Origin: Cupriavidus sp. BIS7
GTDB taxonomy: Bacteria > Pseudomonadota > Gammaproteobacteria > Burkholderiales > Burkholderiaceae
Direction of reading: 5' to 3'
Assembly (NCBI RefSeq): GCF_000292345.1
Contig: NZ_ALOU01000009.1
Coordinates: forward strand, 124,001-188,000
Length of the DNA: 64,000 nucleotides
Shown: positions 1 to 8,409 of the stretch, one piece after another
How positions within the stretch are numbered: position 1 is the first letter of the stretch
How the letters are laid out: every line of letters begins with the position of its first letter
The notes under the pieces: generated by a model
What the model was told of the DNA's origin: nothing
Database searches by the model: none
What the model saw: the letters and a program-made list of their open reading frames with translations, nothing else
Program-made: the position numbers and the translations under genes

Positions 1-1
1 C

Positions 2-616
2 GACGAGCGCGTCTACGCCACGCACGAAAACCTCAGCTATGGCACCAAGAGCACGGAGTTCATGGCCCCGCCGTCGTTTGCGTTTGACCTGATGCGCAAG
101 GCCGTTCTCGGACTCGCGGTCAGGCACGAGGGCCTGCGTTCGCTGATCAACCCGCGCCAGACCTCGGCAATCACCTACTCGGCTTCGCCGCTGAACGTGG
201 CTGACACCGATGCTTTCCAGTCAGGCCCCGTACCGGGCGCGGTGCTGCCCGAGATACCGCTCACGATCATCGCCGATGATGCGGAGCGCGAAGGCCATCT
301 GACCGATCTGATCGGCCCCCGCTTCACGGTTTTGGCATTCACGCAGGACGGGGCCGTGCCTGCGGGCCTGGCGGCACTGGAAGACACGATGCAGGGCCGG
401 GGTGTGCCGTTCGCGGTCCTGCCGGTCAGTGCACAACGGCCATCCACGGGCTCGGGCCAGTGTGCGTGGGACCACACCGGGCGGCTATTCGCCCGCTACG
501 GCGCGCACCCCGGCACGCTCTACCTGGTTCGCCCCGACGGGCACCTGCTTGGCCGGTGGCTGACCGGCTCCGCAGCGGGCATTGCGGATGCCATGCACCG
601 TTGCCTGCATTCGTGA
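2..616 (+). CDS. FAD-dependent aromatic-type monooxygenase, C-terminal part (5' truncated by window edge)
   Basis: The reading frame is open from the first bases of the window, so this is the last ~204 residues of a longer protein. The visible part matches the C-terminal end of class A flavin monooxygenases of the MhpA/phenol-hydroxylase type. It has a helical segment ending in RHEGLRSLINPRQTS, a linker, then a thioredoxin-like C-terminal domain. The FAD-binding Rossmann motif would lie outside the window. Its neighbour 43 bp downstream is a DUF2783 protein, a small family often found beside such monooxygenases, which supports the call. The substrate cannot be read from this fragment. It converges on the sox operon and is probably not part of it. 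Confidence 0.75.
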   Translation, partial: DERVYATHENLSYGTKSTEFMAPPSFAFDLMRKAVLGLAVRHEGLRSLINPRQTSAITYSASPLNVADTDAFQSGPVPGAVLPEIPLTIIADDAEREGHLTDLIGPRFTVLAFTQDGAVPAGLAALEDTMQGRGVPFAVLPVSAQRPSTGSGQCAWDHTGRLFARYGAHPGTLYLVRPDGHLLGRWLTGSAAGIADAMHRCLHS

Positions 617-659
617 ACCCACCTGCATCAAGGAATATCAGGACTACCGGAGTACCACC

Positions 660-842
660 GTGACCGACACCGAACTCGATACCGTTTATACGCACCTGTG
701 CAAAACCATGACGGCGCTCGGCGAAGCCAACGCCTCGCTCTATCTGGCCCGTCTCGCCCTGCTGGCATTCGATACGATCGCGGATGCCACCGTGGCATCG
801 CGATTGATCGATAGCGCCGCCGAAAGCATCGATGCAGGATGA
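660..842 (+). CDS. Small DUF2783-family protein
   Basis: A 60-residue acidic, helical protein starting at GTG (VTDTELDTVYTHLC...). An upstream in-frame ATG at 582 lies inside the monooxygenase gene and adds residues unlike the family. The segment with LGEANASLYLARLALL followed by a DAxVASRLIDSA-like helix resembles DUF2783, a small protein usually encoded directly after FAD monooxygenases. The function of the family is unknown; an accessory or stabilising role for the oxygenase is inference. It ends 27 bp before the convergent soxB stop codon. I see no strong terminator hairpin in that gap. Confidence 0.6.
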   Translation: MTDTELDTVYTHLCKTMTALGEANASLYLARLALLAFDTIADATVASRLIDSAAESIDAG

Positions 843-869
843 CTGCGGGTTATTCCAAGTTCAGATCAT

Positions 870-2588
870 TCATGCAATGCCAGGATTGCCGTCCATGCCC
901 GTCAGACGCGGCAGATTCAGGGCGCGCGGCTTGATGACTTTCTGGTCGCGCAGATACTTCGCAACCACATCCCATATCGGCTCGCCGCCCGCGTGCTTCG
1001 CATCCTCCGACACTGGCGCCCAGCCGGCCACCTTGTAGGTCTTGCCCGCGTCGATCGGCTTGCCATGCAGCGACATGCCGCTGATGCGGTTGCCGATACC
1101 CGCGTTTGGACTGCAGACATACTGCAGACCGCCGACGCGCACCATGTCACCGCCCTGCTGGTAGTACGGGTCGGGGTTGAAGAGGTTGTCGCAGACGTCT
1201 TCAAGGATGGTCTTGATGGTGGCCCCCGTCATCGGCGTCACGGTCGTGTACGGGTACGTGATGGCGGTCTGGTCCAGCACGTTTTCCATCAGGATTGGCT
1301 GCCCCGGCAACAGTGATGTCCCCCAGCGGAAACCCGGCGAAAACGCGATTTCCGCATCTTTCGTGGCCATCAACGCATCAAGAATGAGCTGGTCGAACGT
1401 GCCGTTGAAATTGCCACGCCGATACAGCACGTCTTCCGACACCGCGAGCTGCTCGCCCAGACGGGACTCATACGGCGCGCGGACCTTCTGGATAAGCGCC
1501 TCCATCTCCGGATCGGCCGGCAGCAGGTTGGCGAACACCGGCATGAGCTTGTAGCGGTAATCGACCACCTTGCCGCCCTTCACGTCAAGGTCCAGTACCG
1601 CCAGGAACTTGCCGTTGCTGCCCGCGTTGGTGACCAGCGTCTGGCCACCGCCGTTCCTGACGATGACCGGGGTCGGCACACCGTCATGCGTATGGCCACC
1701 CAGAATGGCGTCGATGCCGCGCACGCGCGAGGCCATCTTGAGGTCCACGTCCATGCCATTGTGCGACAGCACTACCACGGCCTGCGCGCCCTTGGCGCGC
1801 GCTTCGTCCACCACCTGTTGCAGGTTGTCGTCCTGAATGCCGAAGCTCCAGTCGGGCACCAGGTAGCGCGGGTTGGCAATCGGCGTATAGGGAAAAGCCT
1901 GGCCAATGATGGCCACCGGCACACCGTTGATCTGGCGAATCGTGTAAGGGCTGAACACCGCGTCGCCAAAATCGGTGGTCTTGATGTTCTGTGCCAGAAA
2001 CTCGACTTTGCCCTTGAGTTCCTGCTCCACCAACTCCTTGACGCGCTCCTGCCCGAGCGTGAATTCCCAGTGTCCGGTCATGATGTCCACGCCCAGCAGC
2101 TTGCAGGCCTGCACCATATCCAGCCCGTTGGTCCACAGCGCGGTACCCGAGCCTTGCCACGTGTCGCCGCCATCCAGCAGCAGTGCGCCCGGGCGGCTGG
2201 CCTTCATGCGCTTGACCAGCGTGGCCAGATGCGCAAAGCCGCCGACCTTGCCGTAGGTGCGCGCGGCCTGCGCAAAATCGAGGTACGTGAACGCATAGGC
2301 ATCGTGGCTGCGTTCTTTCATGCCAAAGTGCTTGAGCAGCGCCTGGCCCACCAGATGTGGCGGCTTCCCGGCCGCTGCGGCCACGCCCATGTTGACATTG
2401 GGCTCGCGGAAATAGATTGGCCGCAACTGCGCGTGGCAATCGGTGAAATGCAGCAGGCTGACATTACCGAAGCGGGGCATGTCGTAGTACCCGCCATCGC
2501 TGCCGGCTGCCATGGCGCTGTCAAGCGCAAATCCGCCGGCTGCCGCCACGGCCAGAACCTGCAGGAACTCCCTTCGGTGCATCGACAT
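870..2588 (-). CDS. soxB: SoxB, thiosulfohydrolase of the Sox system
   Basis: A 572-residue periplasmic dimanganese hydrolase that releases sulfate from the cysteine-S-sulfonate carried by SoxY. The start is ATG at 2588, with AGGAGG at 2597-2602; the frame stays open upstream through soxX but lacks homology there. A twin-arginine signal begins the protein (MSMHRREFLQVLAVAAAGG). The 5'-nucleotidase-like metallophosphoesterase motifs are visible: HFTDCHAQL, LLDGGDTWQGSG, ALxxxGHWEF-like and GGHTHDG. The length is typical for SoxB. It is the last gene of soxCDYZAXB, 38 bp after soxX. Confidence 0.97.
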   Translation of the reverse strand: MSMHRREFLQVLAVAAAGGFALDSAMAAGSDGGYYDMPRFGNVSLLHFTDCHAQLRPIYFREPNVNMGVAAAAGKPPHLVGQALLKHFGMKERSHDAYAFTYLDFAQAARTYGKVGGFAHLATLVKRMKASRPGALLLDGGDTWQGSGTALWTNGLDMVQACKLLGVDIMTGHWEFTLGQERVKELVEQELKGKVEFLAQNIKTTDFGDAVFSPYTIRQINGVPVAIIGQAFPYTPIANPRYLVPDWSFGIQDDNLQQVVDEARAKGAQAVVVLSHNGMDVDLKMASRVRGIDAILGGHTHDGVPTPVIVRNGGGQTLVTNAGSNGKFLAVLDLDVKGGKVVDYRYKLMPVFANLLPADPEMEALIQKVRAPYESRLGEQLAVSEDVLYRRGNFNGTFDQLILDALMATKDAEIAFSPGFRWGTSLLPGQPILMENVLDQTAITYPYTTVTPMTGATIKTILEDVCDNLFNPDPYYQQGGDMVRVGGLQYVCSPNAGIGNRISGMSLHGKPIDAGKTYKVAGWAPVSEDAKHAGGEPIWDVVAKYLRDQKVIKPRALNLPRLTGMDGNPGIA

Positions 2589-2626
2589 GAAGCCATCCTC
2601 CTGATGACGCTGCCAGCTAAATGGCT

Positions 2627-3256
2627 TTATTGGTTGACCGGGGATTCGGGGTCCAGCAGGAACGCGACCACATCCCGGATCTGCTGCTCGCTCAGGATGC
2701 CCTGATGGCCAAAGCGCGGCATGTTCGAGCACGCTGCGTACGCCTGGGAGTTGTAGATCTTGCTGTAGGTGTAGCGCACCAGCGCCTCCGAGTTGCCGCG
2801 CAGCTTGCCGTATTGATATAGCGACGGGCCCAGCGTGCCGAATGCGATTTCCTTGGGGGCCATCTGGTGACACGCGTAGCAGTTGCCACCAACCGGGCCG
2901 CCCGGCGCATCCGAGAACTGCAGGCCACGGCCTTCCTGCGCGACCCTCTCGCCTTCGCGCCAGTCCCCTGTCAACTTGCCCGATGCGGGATACACCAGCG
3001 TGGCAAGTTGCGCCTTTTCCAGCTTCTGCCGCACCTTCGCGGGCGGCTCATTGCGGTACTGGCTGCAGACCGCCTGCGCCTCGTCCTGTTTCAGCCGGGC
3101 GGTCCACTCGGGACTGGCATCGGCAAACCCGGCCTTGATCACGGCGAGGGCCGCCGCGCGCTCCGTGGCTGTCGACGCGGACTCGGCGTGGGCAGCGGCC
3201 ACGCCAGTCAGCATCAGGGCACAAGCTGCCAGGGCACGTGCATGGATGGTGTTCAT
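2627..3256 (-). CDS. soxX: SoxX, c-type cytochrome subunit of SoxAX
   Basis: A 209-residue secreted monohaem cytochrome c that pairs with SoxA to couple thiosulfate oxidatively to the SoxY cysteine. A Sec signal peptide covers about residues 1-24 (ending AAAHAES). The single haem motif CYACH lies at residues 126-130. The likely distal methionine is in SNMPRFGHQG near the C-terminus. The long N-terminal stretch before the haem domain (about residues 30-110) is the extended SoxX type. The start lies 14 bp after the soxA stop. Confidence 0.95.
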   Translation of the reverse strand: MNTIHARALAACALMLTGVAAAHAESASTATERAAALAVIKAGFADASPEWTARLKQDEAQAVCSQYRNEPPAKVRQKLEKAQLATLVYPASGKLTGDWREGERVAQEGRGLQFSDAPGGPVGGNCYACHQMAPKEIAFGTLGPSLYQYGKLRGNSEALVRYTYSKIYNSQAYAACSNMPRFGHQGILSEQQIRDVVAFLLDPESPVNQ

Positions 3257-3270
3257 GACCTTGTGTCCCC

Positions 3271-4110
3271 TTAGCGTTTCAGTCCGGGGGCGGAGAAGAC
3301 CCCGCCATTTGCGTTGCGCGCCATGTACTCCGTGAGCGCGGTCGTCAGTTCCGATCCGTATTGCACAGGCGGAAAGCGCTGCTGGCGCAGACAGTCATAC
3401 AGCCGGTATTCCGTCGATCGCACGGTGCCCTGCGAAACCCGGTACGCAGGCCAGGTACCGTAGACTTTCTGTGCATCTGTGGTGTCCGTCAGATTGGCCA
3501 GACTTTGCAGACGGATACGCTTGCCCGATTGGCTGTGGCACGTCGCACACGAGAAATCATGTGGACCGGCGCGAAAGAAGAATGCCTGCTCGCCAATGCG
3601 GTAAGCCTCCTTTTCTTTCGGGTGCGACAACGGCACGTTGATCTTCATGCCATCGGACTCGCTGGCGACATACGCAACGAGCGCCTCCATGTCCGATTGC
3701 TTGCCGTCGCTGGAGAAGTGATTCTTGCTGGCCTGCGTTTCCGAATACCCTTGCAGCCGCACCATGCAGGTCAACAGCCGCGACTCCAGGCTCTGTACCT
3801 TGCCCGTGTCCTGGAAGAAACGGGGCAACTGAACATAGGCGCCCTTGACCACGCCGGGGCCAAGACCGAGGTCGCATTGCTCGAAGCTGGCCTGCCGGGG
3901 GCCCTGCTTCTGCTTCCACAAGTCCTCCCCGCGCGCAATCCACAGGTCGGCGGGATTTCCGTCCTGCAGCATCTCGCGGTATCTGGCAATCTCGTCTTCC
4001 GGTGAACTGACCTTGCTCGCGCCGTCCTGGGCGGCAGCCAGGCTGGCGAACGCGCCGATGCCGATCGCGGCGACGAACGCCGCCGCGATCGAGCTACGCT
4101 GATGATGCAT
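3271..4110 (-). CDS. soxA: SoxA, c-type cytochrome subunit of SoxAX (single-haem type)
   Basis: A 279-residue secreted cytochrome forming the catalytic half of SoxAX. The start is ATG at 4110, with AGGAGG at 4115-4120; the 23 residues encoded further upstream look like non-coding read-through. A signal peptide ends near AAAQDG (residue 28). The C-terminal haem motif is CATCH (residues 188-192), and the catalytic, haem-ligating cysteine is probably C240 in YRLYDCLRQQR. The N-terminal half has two lone cysteines (C79 and C115) and no CXXCH, so this is the monohaem form in which a disulfide replaces the second haem. Confidence 0.95.
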   Translation of the reverse strand: MHHQRSSIAAAFVAAIGIGAFASLAAAQDGASKVSSPEDEIARYREMLQDGNPADLWIARGEDLWKQKQGPRQASFEQCDLGLGPGVVKGAYVQLPRFFQDTGKVQSLESRLLTCMVRLQGYSETQASKNHFSSDGKQSDMEALVAYVASESDGMKINVPLSHPKEKEAYRIGEQAFFFRAGPHDFSCATCHSQSGKRIRLQSLANLTDTTDAQKVYGTWPAYRVSQGTVRSTEYRLYDCLRQQRFPPVQYGSELTTALTEYMARNANGGVFSAPGLKR

Positions 4111-4188
4111 GTGGCCTCCTCCTTGCAGCCGGTGCGGCCGGCTGTCTGTTGTCGCGCCCGGCGGTGCCGCGCCGGGCAACAGCCGTTA

Positions 4189-4500
4189 TCAGCTGATGGT
4201 CGATTCGTCGGTGCGCGATTCCCCGCGGTTATCCACCCACGTCACCTGAATCTTGTCTCCCTTCGCCCCGCCCTTGAACCTGAACGCCAGGAACGGGTTG
4301 GCCGAAACCGCTGGCCCCCACTGTGCCGACAACACAGTCTTGCCGTTGCACGTTGCCTTCACGGTCTGGATGAAATGGGCCGGGATCACCTGACCGTTCG
4401 TGTCCTTGCGCTGCCCCGTTTCCATGATGTGGTTCATCAAGACTTTGACGTCCACTTCGTCGCCCTGCATGGACGCACGAATCCGCATCGGATTTGCCAT
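4189..4500 (-). CDS. soxZ: SoxZ, partner of the SoxY sulfur carrier
   Basis: A 103-residue protein of the SoxZ family (Ig-like fold) that binds SoxY to form the central SoxYZ carrier. Family features visible are the start MANPMRIRA, the segment HIMETGQRKDTNGQVIPAHFI, and the end GDKIQVTWVDNRG. No signal peptide is present, as expected because SoxZ is exported with SoxY through Tat. It lies 27 bp after soxY and 78 bp before soxA in the operon. Confidence 0.96.
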   Translation of the reverse strand: MANPMRIRASMQGDEVDVKVLMNHIMETGQRKDTNGQVIPAHFIQTVKATCNGKTVLSAQWGPAVSANPFLAFRFKGGAKGDKIQVTWVDNRGESRTDESTIS

Positions 4501-4527
4501 CTCGTACTCCCTCTCAGTATCTTGTGA

Positions 4528-5013
4528 TCAACCGCCGCAGCCGCCGAGCGTGACCTTGACTTCCTTCGAGGTCACGTAGAACTTGTCGTCCGCCTTCACC
4601 AGCGCATAGACGTTGGAGCTTTGCCCCATCTTGACGCGGGTATTGACGGTCGGCGTGGTGCCTTCCGCAAGGTCGAACGCGGCAGCGAGCGTGTTCGGGT
4701 TCTTCTCGACCAGAATTGCGATCGACTGGGTCTTGGGGAGATTGCTGGTGACCGTGATCGGTACCACGGCGCCATTCTCGGCAATGCTGGGCGCGGTCAG
4801 CGTGATCTCGGCGCTCTGTGCGGCACTGGTGCCGTTCAGGGCCTTGATCGTGCCGTCCACACTGGTGGTGGCGAACGCTGCGGGGTTCCATCCGGCTGCC
4901 GCCTGTTCCGCTGCCCGGGCCAGCACGGATCTGGTCAGCCCTGTGGCAAACAGCGCGCCCATCAGCGCAAGGTTGCCGCCTGCCTTGAGTGCTTGTCTAC
5001 GTGTTTGATTCAT
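4528..5013 (-). CDS. soxY: SoxY, sulfur-carrier protein
   Basis: A 161-residue periplasmic carrier on whose C-terminal cysteine the sulfur substrate is bound during the Sox cycle. The protein ends in VTLGGCGG, the defining swinging-arm motif, with the carrier cysteine three residues from the end. A twin-arginine signal is present (NQTRRQALKAGG... to about residue 34). Its length and its position next to soxZ are typical. The 82-bp gap to soxD is non-coding and holds a GAAGGAGAG ribosome binding site. Confidence 0.97.
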   Translation of the reverse strand: MNQTRRQALKAGGNLALMGALFATGLTRSVLARAAEQAAAGWNPAAFATTSVDGTIKALNGTSAAQSAEITLTAPSIAENGAVVPITVTSNLPKTQSIAILVEKNPNTLAAAFDLAEGTTPTVNTRVKMGQSSNVYALVKADDKFYVTSKEVKVTLGGCGG

Positions 5014-5095
5014 CGTCTCTCTCCTTCTTGCTGCCGCCTTGGTTGGGTAGGCGTGTCATGAATGATCCGCGGGCCTGCAATCGCCATCTGCAACA

Positions 5096-6145
5096 TCATT
5101 TCGCGCCGGCCAGGACCCATCGAACCAGCGCGTTCAGGTCGTCTTCCTTGACCTGACTTTGCGGCGGCATGGAAATGGCGCCCCATTCTCCAGAACCGCC
5201 AACCTTGACCTTTGCCAGCAGCCTGGCGGGCGCTGCCGCATCGCCCTTGTACTTGGCGGCGACGTCCTGGAATGCCGGCCCAACGATCTTGTTGGTGACG
5301 CCATGACAGGCCATGCATCCGGATTGGCTGGCCAGAGACTGAAGCGACGGCTTGCTCCCGGCACTGCGGGCCGGGTCCGCGCCACCCGCAGGCCGCGTGC
5401 CCGGCGGCAGCATGGTCTGCGCACCGCGAATCGCCCCGTACGGCCGGTTCTGCTGCGACAGGTCGCCATGCGCGTCACGTGCCTCAAGCGGAAGCGTTGA
5501 CGTGACACGGACCTCGGCCTCGCAGTTCTTCATGCAGGCGACGTTATGCGTATCGGGCTTGCCCCGGGTCTCCCATAACCCGTGCGCGCGCGTCATGCCA
5601 TTGCGGTTCGGCATGGTCTTCTGGACCTCGGCAATGTTGTCGCTGCTCAGGGTTGCATCGGCAGGCAGGATCTCGCCCAGGTTCAGCAGGTACGCCAGCA
5701 CCGAATACACCTCGTCGTTCGACAACGACTTGGGCGCGTTCCACGGCATCGCACGGTGGATGTAGTCCCATAGCGTCGAGAGCGTGGCAACTTTGGACAG
5801 CGTGGAGCGCAATGGATGCGGCGAAGCCAGCGTGGCCGATCGCCCGCGCTTCATGTCTTCCGCGGTCGTGCCGCCTGTCAGCGGGCCGAATACCTCGGAA
5901 CTCTCGCCGAACGTGCCATGACACGAAGCGCAACGGGATTCCCAGACCTCCTGGCCCTGCGCTACGGTGCCTGACCCTTTTGGCAGCCCCTGGAAATCGG
6001 GGCCCACGTCAATATCCCACGCGCGAATCTCCGCCGGCGTGGCAGCACGCCCAAGGCTGGCCGAACCATTCCCCTGCGCGAGCGCAACGCCTGCACACAG
6101 CATCAGCGCGGCGGCCGCAACGATCCGGTTAGTCGACCTGGACAT
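5096..6145 (-). CDS. soxD: SoxD, dihaem cytochrome c of sulfane dehydrogenase SoxCD
   Basis: A 349-residue secreted dihaem cytochrome, the electron acceptor of SoxC. Haem motifs are CASCH (about residues 72-76) and CMACH (about 277-281), separated by a long domain typical of SoxD. The signal peptide ends in VALAQG (residue 25). I chose ATG at 6145 because GGAGGT lies just upstream and the sequence MSRSTNRIV begins the signal. This start overlaps the soxC stop by 17 bp, so translation is probably coupled. SoxCD removes six electrons from SoxY-bound sulfane sulfur, so the cell should oxidise thiosulfate fully to sulfate. Confidence 0.95.
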   Translation of the reverse strand: MSRSTNRIVAAAALMLCAGVALAQGNGSASLGRAATPAEIRAWDIDVGPDFQGLPKGSGTVAQGQEVWESRCASCHGTFGESSEVFGPLTGGTTAEDMKRGRSATLASPHPLRSTLSKVATLSTLWDYIHRAMPWNAPKSLSNDEVYSVLAYLLNLGEILPADATLSSDNIAEVQKTMPNRNGMTRAHGLWETRGKPDTHNVACMKNCEAEVRVTSTLPLEARDAHGDLSQQNRPYGAIRGAQTMLPPGTRPAGGADPARSAGSKPSLQSLASQSGCMACHGVTNKIVGPAFQDVAAKYKGDAAAPARLLAKVKVGGSGEWGAISMPPQSQVKEDDLNALVRWVLAGAK

Positions 6146-7472
6146 TGGACACCTCCCCGGATTCGGCAACGTTCCACGATTGAATGGCGTTGTTGTGATA
6201 GATCGACCTGGTGCCGCGCACCTCGCGCAACTGTCGGATCTTTGGCTGCACGAACCCGGTCTCGTCGATCGCGCGGCTTTGCAGCGTGGCAGGCTTTCCG
6301 TCCCAGTTCCAGTCGATGTTGAAGCGCGTAAGCGCCTTGCTCAGGACCGGCGTTTCCAGACGTGCAGTACGCCAGTTCCTGCCGCCGTCGACCGACACGT
6401 CCACGCGCTTGACGCGCCCGCGCCCGGACCACGCCAGCCCCGTGATGTTGTAGAAACCCTTCTCCATCAGGAACTGCCCGCCGGAAGGCGACGTGATGAC
6501 GGACTTGCATTCCTGCACCGACGTGTACTGGCGCAGCGTGCCGTCCGGCATCAGGTCAACGTAGTGCACGGCCTCGTCCTTGGCAGCGAACGGCATATCT
6601 CCCACCTTGATGCGACGCAGCCATTTGACGGAGGACACGCCCTGGACGCCCGGCACGACCAACCGCAGCGGATAGCCGTTCTCGGGACGCAGCATTTCGC
6701 CGTTCTGCCCCCAGACGACGATCACGTCATCGAGCGCGCGGTCGATGGCAATGGTGCGGGTCATGCCGGAGCCGTCGGCACCTTCGGCCAGCACGTACTT
6801 GCCGTTCTTCTTGTCGAAGCCGCAGTCTTCCAGCAGCACCGACAGCGGCACACCGGTAAATTCGCTGCAGGACAGCATGCCGTGCGTGTACTGCACGGTG
6901 GGCACGGCCACGTTGCCCCATTCCATGCCCGTATTGGCGCCGCACTCGATGAAATGGATGCGCGACACCGAAGGCATGCGCATCAGGTCATCCATGGTGT
7001 AGACCTTCGGATTCTTCACCAGGCCGTTGATCATCAGGCGGTGCTGGTTCGGATCGATATCCACCCAGCCCTGATGGTGCCGCTCAAAGTGCAAACCGCT
7101 GGGTGTGATGATGCCGAACAGACCCTGCAATGGCGTAAAGGCGACCGATGACTGCGGCACCTGCGTCAACCCGGGGCTTTGACGCCGCACCAGGTTCTTT
7201 TCGTACGACGAAGGCATGCCGTACGGTTGCGTTGCAACACCCTTGCCGAGCGAGGTGCTCCACGGCGGCAAATCGAGAATGGCGGGATCCCCCTCGCCTT
7301 GCGCGGCGGCAGCCTTGCCTGCAACAGTCGCAACGGCTGCGCCACCGGCCAGCGCAAGACTGCGGCGCAGAAAGCCCCGGCGGCCGGTCTCGACCTCCCT
7401 GATCTCTTCCGGCGAAAGAAAGCCCTCCGGCGCGGGCCTCAATCGGCCCCGCCGCTGCGTCATGTTCGACAT
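6129..7472 (-). CDS. soxC: SoxC, molybdopterin sulfane dehydrogenase subunit
   Basis: A 447-residue periplasmic molybdoenzyme of the sulfite-oxidase family. A Tat signal lies inside an N-terminal extension (ETGRRGFLRRSLALAGG, residues 29-44). The molybdenum-ligating cysteine is probably C177 in HFIECGANTGMEW. The C-terminal part has the dimerisation domain (SWSGRGRVKRVDVSVDGG-like). It is the first gene of the operon, with a strong GAGGAGGAGA ribosome binding site. A leader of about 220 nt separates it from the ECF-type promoter at 7700-7728, which suggests control by the adjacent sigma factor. Confidence 0.96.
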   Translation of the reverse strand: MSNMTQRRGRLRPAPEGFLSPEEIREVETGRRGFLRRSLALAGGAAVATVAGKAAAAQGEGDPAILDLPPWSTSLGKGVATQPYGMPSSYEKNLVRRQSPGLTQVPQSSVAFTPLQGLFGIITPSGLHFERHHQGWVDIDPNQHRLMINGLVKNPKVYTMDDLMRMPSVSRIHFIECGANTGMEWGNVAVPTVQYTHGMLSCSEFTGVPLSVLLEDCGFDKKNGKYVLAEGADGSGMTRTIAIDRALDDVIVVWGQNGEMLRPENGYPLRLVVPGVQGVSSVKWLRRIKVGDMPFAAKDEAVHYVDLMPDGTLRQYTSVQECKSVITSPSGGQFLMEKGFYNITGLAWSGRGRVKRVDVSVDGGRNWRTARLETPVLSKALTRFNIDWNWDGKPATLQSRAIDETGFVQPKIRQLREVRGTRSIYHNNAIQSWNVAESGEVSNVQVD

Positions 7473-7699
7473 GCGTCTCCTCCTCGGCGCGCTGGCGTAC
7501 TCGTGTACGCCGTCTTATGGGTATGGCAACGTGAAGCGGCAGCGCACGCCAGGTGCCGCTTCTTCGCATCAGGACTGCGTATGGCGCATCGCTGCCGGGG
7601 TAGGGAGAAACCCGAGTTTTCCCGCCATCCCGTATGCTGATGCGCGATGCACGGAGGCAGGGTCGCCGTGTGCAACGCCGGTACGCTTCCATTGATGGT

Positions 7700-7728
7700 T
7701 AAGACGCAGGACTCCCCCGATTTATTCC
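7700..7728 (-). promoter_or_regulatory. ECF-type promoter facing the sox operon
   Basis: Read on the minus strand, GGAATAA (7728-7722) is followed by a 15-nt spacer and CGTCTTA (7706-7700). Both boxes are identical to those of the plus-strand promoter at 7753-7781, while the spacers are unrelated. The two-box layout with GGAA in the -35 element fits ECF sigma promoters. Transcription would start near 7693 and give a ~220-nt leader before soxC. The leader has a perfect 7-bp hairpin at 7494-7511 close to the soxC ribosome binding site. Confidence 0.75.
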
Positions 7729-7752
7729 AGGAATTTTTCAGACGTAATAGAT

Positions 7753-7781
7753 GGAATAACTTGCCGTGCCCGGACGTCTTA
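7753..7781 (+). promoter_or_regulatory. ECF-type promoter facing the sigma-factor operon
   Basis: GGAATAA (7753-7759), a 15-nt spacer and CGTCTTA (7775-7781) repeat exactly the boxes facing sox 24 bp away. Its position 56 bp upstream of the ECF sigma gene implies autoregulation, as is common for ECF systems. The rest of the 364-bp intergenic region (7473-7836) shows no gene that I can support. Confidence 0.75.
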
Positions 7782-7836
7782 CAAGGAGACCGGTAGTCCC
7801 GTTGCACGTCATCCCCATAACGACACCAAAAGCGCG

Positions 7837-8409
7837 ATGAAAATTTTCGGCCTGCTGGGCAGATCCAGAGAGTTCCACGACAAGCTGGAGGGCAGCCGCC
7901 CAAGGCTTTATCGCATGGCGCGCGCATGGTGCCGCAATGCGGTGCTGGCCGATGACCTGGTGCAGGAATGCCTTTCCAAGGCATTGCAGAATTCGGCGCA
8001 GCTGCGGGATCTGGCGACCATGGATAGCTGGCTGTTCAGCATCCTGGCGAACTGCCTGCGCGACCATCTTCGTCAGCATCGGGCGACGGAAGACATCGAC
8101 GAGGTGGCCGAGCAGCATCTGGTGAGCGATCGCACCCCGGAAGACGACTGCGCCCGGAATGAAATCGTTACAAGGGTCAGGGCCGCGATCAAGTGCCTGC
8201 CGCTGGGCCAGCGTCAGGTGCTGGTGCTGGTCGATGTGGAGGAATGTTCGTACGCCGAGGTTGCGCAGATTCTCGACATTCCCGTGGGCACCGTGATGAG
8301 TCGCCTGTCGCGCGCGCGGCAGGCCCTGAAGGCAAAATTGCTGGCTCCCGCACCGCGATGGCACGCCAATGCGGTAGAGACGGCAGACAACGTGGTGAGG
8401 CTGAAATGA
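7837..8409 (+). CDS. ECF-family RNA polymerase sigma factor
   Basis: A 190-residue group 4 sigma factor. Region 2 is visible as RLYRMARAWCRNAVLADDLV followed by ECLSKAL, with the -10 recognition helix near DSWLFSILANCLRDHLR. Region 4 is LPLGQRQVLVLVDVEECSY, then the helix-turn-helix with IPVGTVMSRLSRARQAL. The last codons overlap the next gene by 4 bp (ATGA), so the putative anti-sigma protein is translationally coupled. Divergent position, a shared promoter and operon structure suggest that it transcribes both the sox operon and itself; this is inference. Confidence 0.93.
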   Translation: MKIFGLLGRSREFHDKLEGSRPRLYRMARAWCRNAVLADDLVQECLSKALQNSAQLRDLATMDSWLFSILANCLRDHLRQHRATEDIDEVAEQHLVSDRTPEDDCARNEIVTRVRAAIKCLPLGQRQVLVLVDVEECSYAEVAQILDIPVGTVMSRLSRARQALKAKLLAPAPRWHANAVETADNVVRLK

